Under the pieces are notes generated by a model. It saw nothing but the letters and a program-made list of their open reading frames with translations, did no database searches and was not told the origin of the DNA. A stretch of DNA of 64,000 nucleotides from Hanleya hanleyi. Its lineage: Eukaryota > Mollusca > Polyplacophora > Lepidopleurida > Hanleyidae. The position numbers and the translations under genes are program-made. The stretch is taken from assembly GCA_036873755.1 (NCBI GenBank), contig JAVTVY010057047.1, forward strand, positions 186,001 through 250,000. Direction: 5' to 3'. Below, in pieces: positions 53,007 to 63,170 of this stretch; the stretch's first letter is position 1, and the number at the start of each line of letters is the position of its first letter.

Positions 53007-54060
53007 CCATTGCTATTCTTTGCCTAATAGAAGGCGGAGGGCTCTCATCTTTCCTAATAACCAATGTGAGAAATCCGCTGCAAAGTTAGAGCACGGACGT
53101 CGAGAAGACCAGAGCTCTGGAGGCTGGTCGTCCTGGAGATAACTATATATAAATAGCTAGCAAGTATCCTTGTCAGCTGTACTGGTTCTGTCCTCTTCAG
53201 ACAATCCTCTTCATTTCACAATCATTTATGATTTGGACTGTCCATCGATAATGGCACTTACATCTGTCCGCGTTTTGTCCAGAATTTAAAACTGAGTGGT
53301 TAACTTTTATCACGTCGTGAATGAATTTCACTTAAGGGAAGTATACTGAAACCGTACCGTATTCTCTGGAGTGGAGAGTTGACATCAGTCAATAATGGAC
53401 AGCAATATCATTGTACAAATCTACTTAAGTTACCCCAAGGAACTGATTGCTGGAGCACTCGATGACACGGTGAACTATTCTAATAATTTCATCTTGTCAA
53501 GTTGAAAATCTTCCACTCGTGCGCTGTAATGCCAAGGCGTTAAATCTCAGAGAAACGTTTTCGTAATAGATTTCCATGTCCTAAGCAAAATCTCTCCTGG
53601 GGACAAATCGCTTCACTTGCGTTGGTGAGACATTCATAATACCCCTTGAAGAATGGAATCACTGTAGCATTTCCGATTTATTGTGTCCCCCATGTTTGAT
53701 TGAAATGTATAGCGATACCCCGTGTTAACCTGAATCAGAGTTAGTGGGAATATAATAATATCAACGCTGTCTGTTAATCTTTTGCAAAACAATCTCTCAT
53801 TAATCGACTACATTTCGAAGGTCAAAGTAAAACTTAATAGAATACTGAAAATTAATGTGAAAGATATCTGATATGTGGCAATGTAAGATTTATTTACGTC
53901 AAGTAGAAGCGTGATCTACATACATTTGAATAATACCACCGTATCTGACTTTTACCATACATAAGTTGATACTGGCACTTTCTTACAGGCTGTCATCATA
54001 TATATACGTGAAGTTGGACAGAGAAGATACTTATTATTATTTGGATGTCATTATTTTTGC
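53007..54060 (+). repeat. Family D repeat, copy 2
   Basis: Uninterrupted counterpart of 43,646-44,405 plus 45,575-45,960. It provides the empty site for the 5S-derived SINE (CACTTTCTTACAGGCTGTCATC) and for the LINE-RNH insertion at 44.4 kb. Confidence 0.7.
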
Positions 54061-54900
54061 TGTTCATTCCTGGAGTTAGTCAATGAAAATCAGTGGAATA
54101 CATGCCCAGATTAACAGTGTGCATTACCAAAGACAAGCGTCAGATTCGGCATCCAGTAACCTGACCGTCCCAGTAGAGGAATTTCGGCGTCAATATTTGG
54201 AGAACCACAACCCAAGACACAACCGACATCAAATCCAAACGGAGGAAAATCAAAACACATGCTGGTATCTTGCAAGAGATAAATGCTCAACAGTTTTCGG
54301 TGTTGTCGTGAAGACTTCAACATTTTGTGATACAGATTAGGTGATAAGAACATCATGATATTTTATTTCAGAAGAATTTCCAAGTCCTTTCAAGAGCACG
54401 ATGTATCTCAATGACTGTTTGATTGCGTGTGCTCGTATAACACCATGAAGATATTGTATTACATGATATTTATACAATCATGTAGCAGGAGGTCAATAGT
54501 TGAGCGAAAGAATTTTCATGATCCACCTTTAGATCGGCTTTGTTTGTTATAAGTGCACACAGAAGTTAAACGCCAAAGAAAATGGTCATTGCCCGGGTAA
54601 GTTTGTCTAGACGTAAATAAGACACTAAATGGAAGTTTAGTGTCAAATACAGGTGTCCGCGGTCCTGATTTGCAGTAACAAATATCGTTAACTTGGGTAT
54701 AACCGATATCGCTTGACCTTAAGAGTACAACATTTAAATGGCTTTCGACGAGGGATGAGTGACAACTCGATACGTCCAAATTGAGCCTTAGTTTCACGTT
54801 TATATCCAGACGACCTTTGTTTCAATCTTCACGTCTTCGATTTACAATAACTACTTGTAGCAGGCACCTTTATCAAAATGTTGAATATCCGCTAACTTGC
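54061..54900. repeat. Very diverged PLE-like tail and family C
   Basis: 54,125-54,350 resembles the PLE 3' region on the minus strand (GACAAGCGTCAGATTCGG, CTTGCAAGAGATAAATGCTC, AACAGTTTTCGGTG). 54,400-54,480 resembles the module (ATGTATCTCAATGACTGTTTG). 54,500-54,900 matches family C (TTAGTGTCAAATACAGGTG, TGTCCGCGG). Confidence 0.5.
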
Positions 54901-55273
54901 AATGATGATCATTAGATATAAATTTGTCAGATTTACCTGAAAGTCAATCAGGAGCAACAATAAATGTGACGCATCTTGTTTAGACGTATCTACTTCAACA
55001 GCGTTTAATTCTTAGACTACCATATATTTATTCACCGTACTCCGTAATTTACTTTGCGTTGCGTTACATTACTGTGATTGCGACACCATCTCCATGAACA
55101 ATAGCTAATAACCAATCCAGGTCAAAGAGTACAATGTATTTCTTGTTGAATGTTATCCACTGAATATATTCGACTTATTTCGGTCGAAACTTTAAGGCCC
55201 AATTTTGGAATTTGATTTTGACTAGATAGTCACTCATCACGGTCAGGGAAAAAATACTTCATGCTTTCCTCCA
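54901..55273. other. No feature recognised
   Basis: No shared repeat or coding text found. Confidence 0.45.
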
Positions 55274-56639
55274 ATTATAAGCGTCTGGTCCGTCATTCAT
55301 AATTCAGCCGTCGTCCATTAAAGAATATCAGCGTCCGTAATCCAAATACATATTCCATATAACAGCATTAGCACCAAATTCAAACAGACACTCATAGTAT
55401 ACATGAACATAGGCTAGTTTCCAGCAAGAGAGAAGCGGTCAACAGTTTTCATTGATGACGGCAAGACATCATGATGTTCCAAAAGTATCTAATCCGTATC
55501 GCCGATCAGGATTCTTAATCCATATGATATTCGTTGTAAAGTCATCATCTAGAAAATGATGTATCTGTCATGCTTTGATTGTGACCGTTCATATGAGCAC
55601 CAGGAGGATCTTGAAGTACATGGATTCATACGGCCCCTAGCCCTGTGATAAGCGGAATTAGACACAAGTTACGAAGCGTAACGCCATATATCTTGAACAC
55701 TACGCTCGTATTTTGCTATCAGCATGCGACATGTATCGCCGAATTTGAGTGGAGGCGCTTGGTGGTATACCTCTGCTTTATAAGTTTCTGCAATTATGTT
55801 TTATGAGGTTGATTAAAATCGTCACATTTAAGACAGGATATCGCAAATGCTACTAGGCGAGATATGCTATATGCAGGTCCCACTGGAATATTACTATCCA
55901 GAAAGTGATAGTTTACGATGTCGAAATTGAAATCACCTGTTTTGTTATCAAGTCGACGAGAGAGAAGGCCCGCTTCATTTTCATAGAGATAATGGTCTAA
56001 ATATGATAGGTGGGGCTATCTGTGGTTTCCTTCAAATTCAGTGAGAGAGAGAAAGAATTAAGGTTTAGCGTCGCGTTCAGCCAAATATCAGCTATATAGC
56101 GACGATCAAATTCAGTGAAGGTGGATATATATCCTTCACCGTCATTTATGTAGCGATTATCCGATTATCCAGAACATCATCTATATAGCATTTGGTGAAT
56201 GAGAAGGAACGGGCTTTGAATTGATCGTTTTTCGAAAGCGCCTGATTATAGTCATATTCATAAGAGAACAGATAAAGGTCAGCCAACAGGGGTGCACAAT
56301 CAGTACCCATTGGAATATCTATATGCTGTTGATATTTTGTATTGTCAAATTTCACATAGATATTTTTAATGAGAAATTCAAGCAACTCTGTAAAAAAGAG
56401 ATATGAAGTCATGTGACGCAGTCAGTATGTCGGCACCTCTTCCCACTTCCCTTATATGTGTTGTAATGAATGGTATCCCGTGTGTGTAGTAGAGCTAAGG
56501 AATGCTTTATGACTTCTGACAATAATATATCTGTGATCAGTTTTCTTGGACAGAGAAACTGTTAATGAACTTAGACGGTCAATAAGGTCCTGATGAGGGA
56601 CTGTAGTGTAGAGAGTTGAGAAATCTCGTGTGGATACAT
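55274..56639 (-). pseudogene. PLE copy with two later insertions
   Basis: Reads from the 3' end (55,274) through the module, RT C-terminus, catalytic region (KCYIDDVLDNR; YIDD kept but the following text altered), motif B (IPMGTDCAPLLADLYLFS) and on to the palm start near 56,639. It is interrupted by a 63 bp LINE-RNH tail (56,045-56,107, flanked by AAATTCAGTGA repeats) and by a 60-odd bp family B end (about 56,403-56,466, GAAGTCATGTGACGCAGTC to GTGTTGTAAT). Several frameshifts. Confidence 0.85.
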
Positions 56640-56687
56640 GGGCTTAATCTGTCGGACAAACTACTTATTATTGATGGAACACAGTAA

Positions 56688-56850
56688 ATTACAAGCGTCT
56701 GGTCCGTCATTCCTAATTCAGCCGTCGTCCATTAGAGAATATCCGCGTCTATAATCCAAAGACATATTCCATATAACAGTATTAGCACCAAATTCAAAAA
56801 GACAATCATCGTATACATAAACATAGGCTTGTTTCCTGCAGGAGAGAAGC
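56688..56850 (-). repeat. PLE 3'-terminal fragment
   Basis: ATTACAAGCGTCTGGTCCG to CTGCAGGAGAGAAGC, the last ~160 bp of the element. Confidence 0.8.
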
Positions 56851-56851
56851 A

Positions 56852-57019
56852 TGGTAGTCGCTATACTCATCTGAACAGCCAGAAACTTTTCGATCAAGCC
56901 CTGATCAGGCGATGTAGAATCGGCCATACACGATTTACTCACGAACGTTTACTAAAAATGAGCCAATCTCAAGGGGTAGTCCATGGCACGAAGATCTCAC
57001 AGTGAAACATATTCTTATC
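56852..57019 (+). repeat. LINE-RNH C-terminal coding fragment
   Basis: TCATCTGAACAGCCAGAAAC, CGATGTAGAATCGGCC and TCTCACAGTGAAACATATTC match the LINE end region (HLNSQK.FDQALIRRCRIGH). It stops without a 3' tail where the longer LINE copy begins. Confidence 0.7.
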
Positions 57020-59377
57020 TATAAAAGCTGTTCATTCAGGTGATGAGCCCCCTTTTACAAGGTATAATTTCGAGAAAGCAAACTGGCCAGAATTTGAAAA
57101 GCAATGTTCACAAAAATTAGTCACTTTCGCTGATGTCCCAGATCCTATACAGTTATTCTCAGATATGCTGATTGAAATTGCTAACCAAACCATACCCACA
57201 TCTTCAGAAGTTGCATCTATTAGAAAACCATGGTTTATTGATGACTGCGAAGAAGCAAGAAAATGTAGGAAGAAAGCTGAACGATATTTCCGCCGACATC
57301 CTAATCCTGAAAATTTTAAAGATCTGAAAGTTACAAGAGCGAAAGCTCGTAGAACCATGAAACAGAATAAACGTGATACTTGAAAAAATTATACTTCTAA
57401 GATCAATACACATACTCCCATAACGAATTGGAATATGATCCAAAGAATAAAAGGTAAAAGTCCAGCGTTCATCATCTCAACGATGGAGATCAGGTGATAA
57501 CATAGTAGAACTTGCAAATAAATTAGGCGAAACAATTGCCAAAAACATCTTCGTCAGATAATTATGTACCAAAAAAGAGAAGAGAAAAATGAAATAAAAT
57601 TCTCCCCCGGTAACCTTGAAAGCTACAACGCTATGTTTACAATTGAGGAACTTGATGCTTCTCTCACGAAAGCTAACGATTCTGCTGCAGGCCCTGATAA
57701 TATTCATTATCTACTTTTGAAACATCTACCCGAATCTTCTTTGGAAATCCTATTGTGCATATTCAACAGACTTTGGCTGACAAAAGACTTTCCACTGACA
57801 TGGCGTAATGTCATAGTTATACCAGTACCTAAGCCTGACCGTAACCATACAGACCCTGGTAATTATCACCCGATTTCACTGACTAGCTGTGTTTGTAAAA
57901 CAATGGAACGCATGATAAATGATCGCCTTGTTTGGTACCTGGAAACTGAAAAGTAACTTACTGATATTCAAGCTGGTTTCCGTAAAAATATAGGTACCAT
58001 TGATCATTAAGTCAGATTAGATTCGTTTGTCAAGAATGCTTCCGCCAAGAATGAACATGTGGTTTCTATCTTTTTTTGATTTAGAAAAGGCCTATGATAC
58101 TACTTGGAAATACGGCATTCTAAAAGATCTTCATAATATGGGGTTAAAGGGTCGGTTACCCGTTTTTATATTCAATTGTTTAGAAGATCGACAATTCCAG
58201 ATTCGGCTGGATACAACCTTGTCTGATCATTTCGATCAGAATCGGGGTGTCCCACAGGGCAGTATTTTGAGGAATAGTCTGTTTAGTATCCACATCAACA
58301 GCTTAGCTACAGTTTTGACTAAATCAATTGATGGTTCACTCTTTGTAGACGATTTCAACATATCGTGTAGTGGAAAAAGTATACACAATATTGAGAGACC
58401 ATTACAACTTTGTCTAAATAGAATTCAGAAATGGTGTCTAGAAAATGGCTTCAAATTCTCCAGAGCTAAGACAAATTGTATACAGTTTTGCAGAAAGTAT
58501 TTCCAGCACACAAATACAGTGCTTACATTAGATGAAACTGAACTCAAGGTAGTAAAATAAGTCAAATTCTTAGGAATATTGTCTGACCACCGACTAACGT
58601 TCAAATCGCATATAAATTGCTTGAAAGCCAGGTGCACAAAAGCGCTTGATTTGTTGAAGGTAGTTGCCATCTATAAGTGGGGAGGAGATCAGCAAATGCT
58701 TCTTCCTTTTTTTAAATCACTTGTTCGTTCTAAACTTAACTATGGTTCTATTGTTTACAACGGTGCATGCAAGTCAAACTTGGCAAAGCTAGATCCGGTT
58801 CACCATCAATGACTAAGACTTTGCCTCGGAGCGTTCAGAACATCCCCTAAGGAAAGCTTATATGTCGAAGCAGATGAAATTCCTTTAGAACTTCGAAGAA
58901 TTAAACTATCACTGCAATATATCACAACATTGCGTTCAAATCACTCAAATCCTGCATATAACTGTGTTTTCAAACCTCAGTACATGTACGTTGATTTCTA
59001 TTTAAAGAAACCCTCCATTATTCCACCTCTTGGGATTCGTATGAAATCACACATTGTAGCAGCTGATAGTTCGCTTAATCAAATTTTACCCAACAAGCTC
59101 TTACCAACTCCACCATGGCAGTTAATCAAACCAGAAGTAGATATTACTTTGACGAATATAAAAAGGCAGAAACGTGTCAGCTCGTGTATACACAAGAATA
59201 TGGTCTACCAAGAGAGAAATACAGATCGCATAAGGCTATTTATACAGATGGTTCTAAAGATGGTGAGAGAGTAGCACGTGCTACTATCTTTAGTTCCAAA
59301 ACTAAAACCTATCGACTACCAGGTAAACGTTCGATATTCACTGCAGAAGCAAAAACTCTATTGTCGGCTTGTCTTGT

Positions 59378-61147
59378 GTTGTAATTTTTACCTGTATATG
59401 GCGAGATTCTGCTGGTGGACGTTTCGTCCCCGAGGCCCGCCCCCTGTACAGACCTTTTGGTCTTTGATATATGTTGGCATTTGTGGGAAGTTGATGCTGG
59501 GTCGACATCGGGCCTTACAGACTAGTCTTACGGAAGAACTTGATGCTAAAGGTCACATACCGTACAGATATGTATCCACATGGGATTTCACGACTCTCTA
59601 TACTACAATCCTTCATCAGGACCTTATTGACCGTCTAAGTTCATTAATAGTATCTTTGTTCAAGAAAACTGATCGTAGATATATTAGTGTCGGAAGCCAT
59701 AAAGCATTCTTTAGCTCTACTACATACAAGAGATATCATTCATGGGATGTTTCTTTGTTTATAGAGTTGCTTGAATTTCTCATTAAAAATATCTATGTGA
59801 AATTTGGCAACACAATATATCTGCACTTGGGTACTAATTGTGCACCCCTGTTGGCTGACCTGTATCTGTTCTCTTATGACTATGACTATATGCAAGCGCT
59901 TTCAAAAACCGATCCATTCAAAGCCCGTTCCTTCTCATTCACCAAACGCTATATAGACGATCTTCTCGCTGTGGATAATCGCTATATAAATGACGCAGTG
60001 AAGGATATATATCCACCTTCACTGGATTTGAAGGAAACTACAGATAGCCCTACAGGCACATCTTATTTAGATCTCTATCTCTATAAAAATGAAGCGGGCA
60101 TTCTCTCTCGTCGATTTTATGACAAAAGAGATGATTACAATTTCGACATCGTAAACTATCCCTTTCTGGACAGTAATATTCCAGTGGGACCTGCATATGG
60201 CGTATACATATCACGCCTAGTGGCATTTGCTAGATCCTGTGTTAAATGTGACGATTTTAATCAACGTCACAAAACATTGTTGCAGAAACTTATAAAACAG
60301 GGCTATTCCACCAAACGCCTCCACTCAAAAGTTTCTCAAATTTGGCGATACATATCGCATGCTGAAAGCAAAATTCGAACGTAGCGTGCAAGACCTATGG
60401 TGCTACGTTTCGTAACTTGTGTCTAATTCCGCTTAACCCGGAGCTAGGGGCCGTATGAACCCATGTACTTCAAGATCCTCATGGTACCCATATGAACAGT
60501 CACAATCAAAGCGTGACTGAGATACATCATTCTTTAGTTGACGACGTTACAACGAATATTATGGATTAAGAATACTGATCAGCGATACGGATTTGATATT
60601 TTTGGAACATCATGATGTCTTGCCGGCATCATTGAAAACTGTTGACCGCTTCTCTCTTGCAGGAAACAAGCCTATGTTTATGTATACTATGATTGTCTTT
60701 TTGAATTTGGTGCTAATACTGTTATATGGAATATGGAATAGGTCTTTGGATTATGGACGCGGATATTCTCTAATGGACGACGGCTGAATTATGGATGACG
60801 GACTAGACGCTTGTAATTTTGTGTTAAATGCCGTCATTTTCATCTGACGACGATACAACGCCAGTGTACGAGTTGTCACAGCGAGTTGTCAGGGCATTTC
60901 CATCGTAGCTCCCTATATTTGTATCTAATACCGCTTATGCCGGTGCTAGAGGCCGTGTGGTCATATCATCCGAGTTGCCACATGAACAGGTACAATAAAA
61001 GCGTACCTGAGATACAACACATATCACGAATCGTTAGATTCTTGGTATGTGCTTTAGAATAGGTTAACCGGAAGACTATACTGTGAGGTCATGTGGCTCT
61101 GTCAGTATGTCGGCACCTCTTCCCACTTCCCTTATATGTGCTGTAAT
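59378..61147 (+). mobile_element. Family B element inside LINE-RNH
   Basis: 5' part 59,378-59,528 (GTTGTAATTTTTACC, GATTCTGCTGGTGGACG, TGGGTCGACATCGGGCC) and 3' part 60,818-61,147 (TTTGTGTTAAATGCC to GTGCTGTAAT), split by a PLE. The LINE flanks CTTGT and TAGAAAGA overlap by at most one base, so B inserted with no target duplication. Confidence 0.85.
59529..60817 (+). mobile_element. PLE copy with long RT frame inside family B
   Basis: Starts at TACGGAAGAACTTGATGC and gives the frame ELDAKGHIPYRYVSTWDFTT, then YTTILHQDLIDRLSS (motif A region), CAPLLADLYLFSYDYDYMQ, KRYIDDLLAVDNRY and YLDLYLYKNEAGILS. The frame shifts near 60,335 at TCAAAAGTTTC, where one extra A is present relative to other copies. 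Five residues around IPM of motif B are altered (LHLGTNC). The 3' region and module are complete to CGCTTGTAAT. Confidence 0.9.
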
Positions 61148-61523
61148 TAGAAAGATTTGGGTCCACTAAAAGGAAGAAATATGTCATATTCTCAGATTCA
61201 CTGTCATGCCTTCAAGCGACTGAAAGTGGAAATTCATCTGATCCCATCATCTTGAATATTCTACAATTATATGACTGTAAATTTGATCAACAGATTGATA
61301 TTGTGTTTTGTTGGGTACCTAGTGACGTTGACATCGGGAAATACTGAATCAGGTTGAAAGGTAATACTGAAGCTGATAAAATGGCTAAGGCAGCCCTAAT
61401 GATGAGGTTGATCCTGCTGGAATCCCATACTGCGATTTCAGACCATCTGTCGGTGCTTGTTTGAGAAAGTTGTTTCAATCTTTGTGGGATGCTATGGATA
61501 ATAACAAACTTCACGAGTTTCAA

Positions 61524-61675
61524 GGAGAGAGAGAGAGAGAATTAAGGTTTAATGTCGCATTCTGCAATATTTCAGCTATATAGCTACGATCAAACAAAAT
61601 TCTAAGTATTCAAGATAGAGAGAGAGAGAAAATTATGTGTTAACGTCGCATTCAGCAATATTTCAGCTATATAGC
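61524..61675 (-). mobile_element. Two LINE-RNH tails flanked by an 11 bp TSD
   Basis: Two back-to-back minus-strand terminal fragments, each starting with a GAGAGA run followed by the GTTTAATGTCGCATTC-type block. The pair is bounded by ACGAGTTTCAA at 61,513-61,523 and 61,676-61,686. It lies in the LINE-RNH coding end at 57,020-61,865, i.e. a LINE inserted into its own family. Confidence 0.88.
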
Positions 61676-61865
61676 ACGAGTTTCAAATAACTGTAGGCTA
61701 TTCTCATCTGAACAGCCAGAAACGTTTCGATCAAGCCATGATTAGACGATGTAGAAGCGGCCATACACGATTAACTCACGAGCAGTTGCTGAAAAAAAAG
61801 AACCAGTCCCAAGGTGTATTCTTTGCCACGAAGATCTCACTGAGATAACTTTTATCAAGCAGCTA

Positions 61866-62273
61866 ACGAAGGAAATATATCCACCTACCCTTAATTTGAA
61901 GGAAAATACAGATAACCTAAAGACAACATCATATTTAGACCTATATCTCTATGAAAAATACTAATAAACAGCAGGCCTTCTGTTTCGTGAACATCACGAC
62001 AAGAGATATCATTGCAATATCGACATCTTAAGCTATCCCTTTCTGGAAAGTAATATTCCAATAGAACATGCATATGGCGTATACATATCACGCCTAGTAG
62101 CATTTGCTAGAACCCGTTTGAATTGTGACAATTTTGATCCACGTCACAAGATAATCAACACCTAATAAAACATGGTTATACAACCAAGCGCCTTTAGTTT
62201 CTTCAATTTGGCGATACAAACCTCATGCTCATATAAACATACGATCTATGGCGTTACGTTTCGCGACTTTGGG
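61866..62273 (+). repeat. PLE RT C-terminus, diverged
   Basis: Reads YPPTLNLKENTDNLKTTSYL, then DLYLY, IEHAYGVYISRLVAFART and NQHLIKHGYTTKRL with frameshifts, ending before the stop. The 3' region is absent. Confidence 0.7.
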
Positions 62274-62434
62274 CATCACATATATTTGTTCTAAACACAA
62301 TCTTACGTTCAATAAATACTGCCTCGTTTGGACCGTTTTTTCTGTCTGGTGGTCACATAATTCATCATTTTCTAATAGATTACCTGATAGGGTTATTACC
62401 GCTTTGAAATATTTGTATCTAATACTGCTTAAGG

Positions 62435-62640
62435 GGTCACGTCCAATCGATCGAGACGGTTTCTCGATAAACGAGTAAAACCGATAAATATCTCGTCTCG
62501 AAGGGTCCCGGTTTATCTCTATCGATTGTTGTCCCGGATTGCTCCAGGTTTTCTCTCGAAGCGCAAGACCATCTCGATCCTCCTCGAAATAACTCAACTT
62601 GCTTCGAGAATGGAATCGAGATGTCATCAAATGAAAGTTT
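62435..62640 (-). repeat. Family E repeat
   Basis: Inverted relative to 42,956-43,252 and 51,765-51,990 (GATAAATATCTCGTCTCG, TCGAGATGTCATC). Rich in CGAGA/TCTCG words. Confidence 0.55.
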
Positions 62641-62652
62641 GAAGTATTCGGA

Positions 62653-63170
62653 ATTACAAGCGTCTAGTCCGTCATTCATAATCCAGCCGTCGTCCATTAG
62701 AGAATATCCGCGTCCATAATCCAAAGACCTATTCCATATTCCATATAACAGTATTAGCACCAAATTCAAAAAGACAGTCATAGTATACATAAACATAGGC
62801 TTGTTTCCTGCAAGAGAGAAGCGGTCAACAGTTTTCAGTGATGGTAAGACATCATGATGTTCCAAAAATATCAAATCCGTATCGCTGATCAGTATCCTTA
62901 ATCCATAATATTCGTTGTAAAGTCGTCATCTAAAGAATGATGTATCTCAGTTACGCTTTGATTGTGACTGTTCATATGAGTACCATAAGGATCTTGAAGT
63001 ACATGGGTTCATACGGTCCCTAGCCCCGGGTTAAGCGGAATTACACACAAGTTACGAAACGTAGCGCCATAGATCTTGAACGCTACGTTCGTATTTTGCT
63101 ATCAGCATGCGATATGTATCGCCAAATTTGAGAAACTTTGAGTGGAGGCGCTTGGTGGAATAGCCCTGTT
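62653..63170 (-). repeat. PLE 3' copy
   Basis: Complete 3' end and module, extending to the GYSTKRL codons of the RT. It is abruptly cut at GAATAGCCCTGTT, where GC-richer unrelated sequence starts at about 63,171. Confidence 0.85.

Larger units (their letters stand above)
57020..61520 (+). pseudogene. LINE-RNH ORF2: linker, RT and RNase H
   Basis: Segments in order: KPWFIDDCEEARKCRKKAE (post-endonuclease linker); FTIEELDASLTKANDSAAG then PDNIHY and NYHPISLTSCVCKTMERMI (RT fingers); FFDLEKAYDTTW (motif A); GVPQGSIL (motif B); LFVDDFNIS (motif C, FADD changed to FVDD); YGSIVYNGA; YTDGSKDGERVA and FTAEAKTLLSA (RNase H Asp and Glu); FSDSLSCLQA (next Asp); IVFCWVPSDV (His region altered). The encoded enzyme would copy LINE RNA at a nicked target. 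In-frame stops near 57,380, 57,500, 57,955 and 58,010, and frameshifts after 58,560 and 58,810, make it inactive. Jockey/I-group placement is inferred from RT text plus RNase H. Confidence 0.85.
57020..61865 (+). mobile_element. LINE-RNH, longest copy, doubly nested
   Basis: A 5'-truncated LINE running from after the endonuclease domain to its C-terminal coding end. It contains a family B element (59,378-61,147) that itself contains a PLE (59,529-60,817), and LINE tail insertions at 61,524-61,675. The text around B joins as LLSACLVERFGSTKRKK when B is removed, proving the order of insertion. Confidence 0.88.

Noticed and set aside
59278..60384. A 368-codon LINE-PLE fusion protein
   Set aside because: The frame runs through the LINE RNase H region, family B and the PLE by chance. 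Removing the nested insertions restores each element's own frame.
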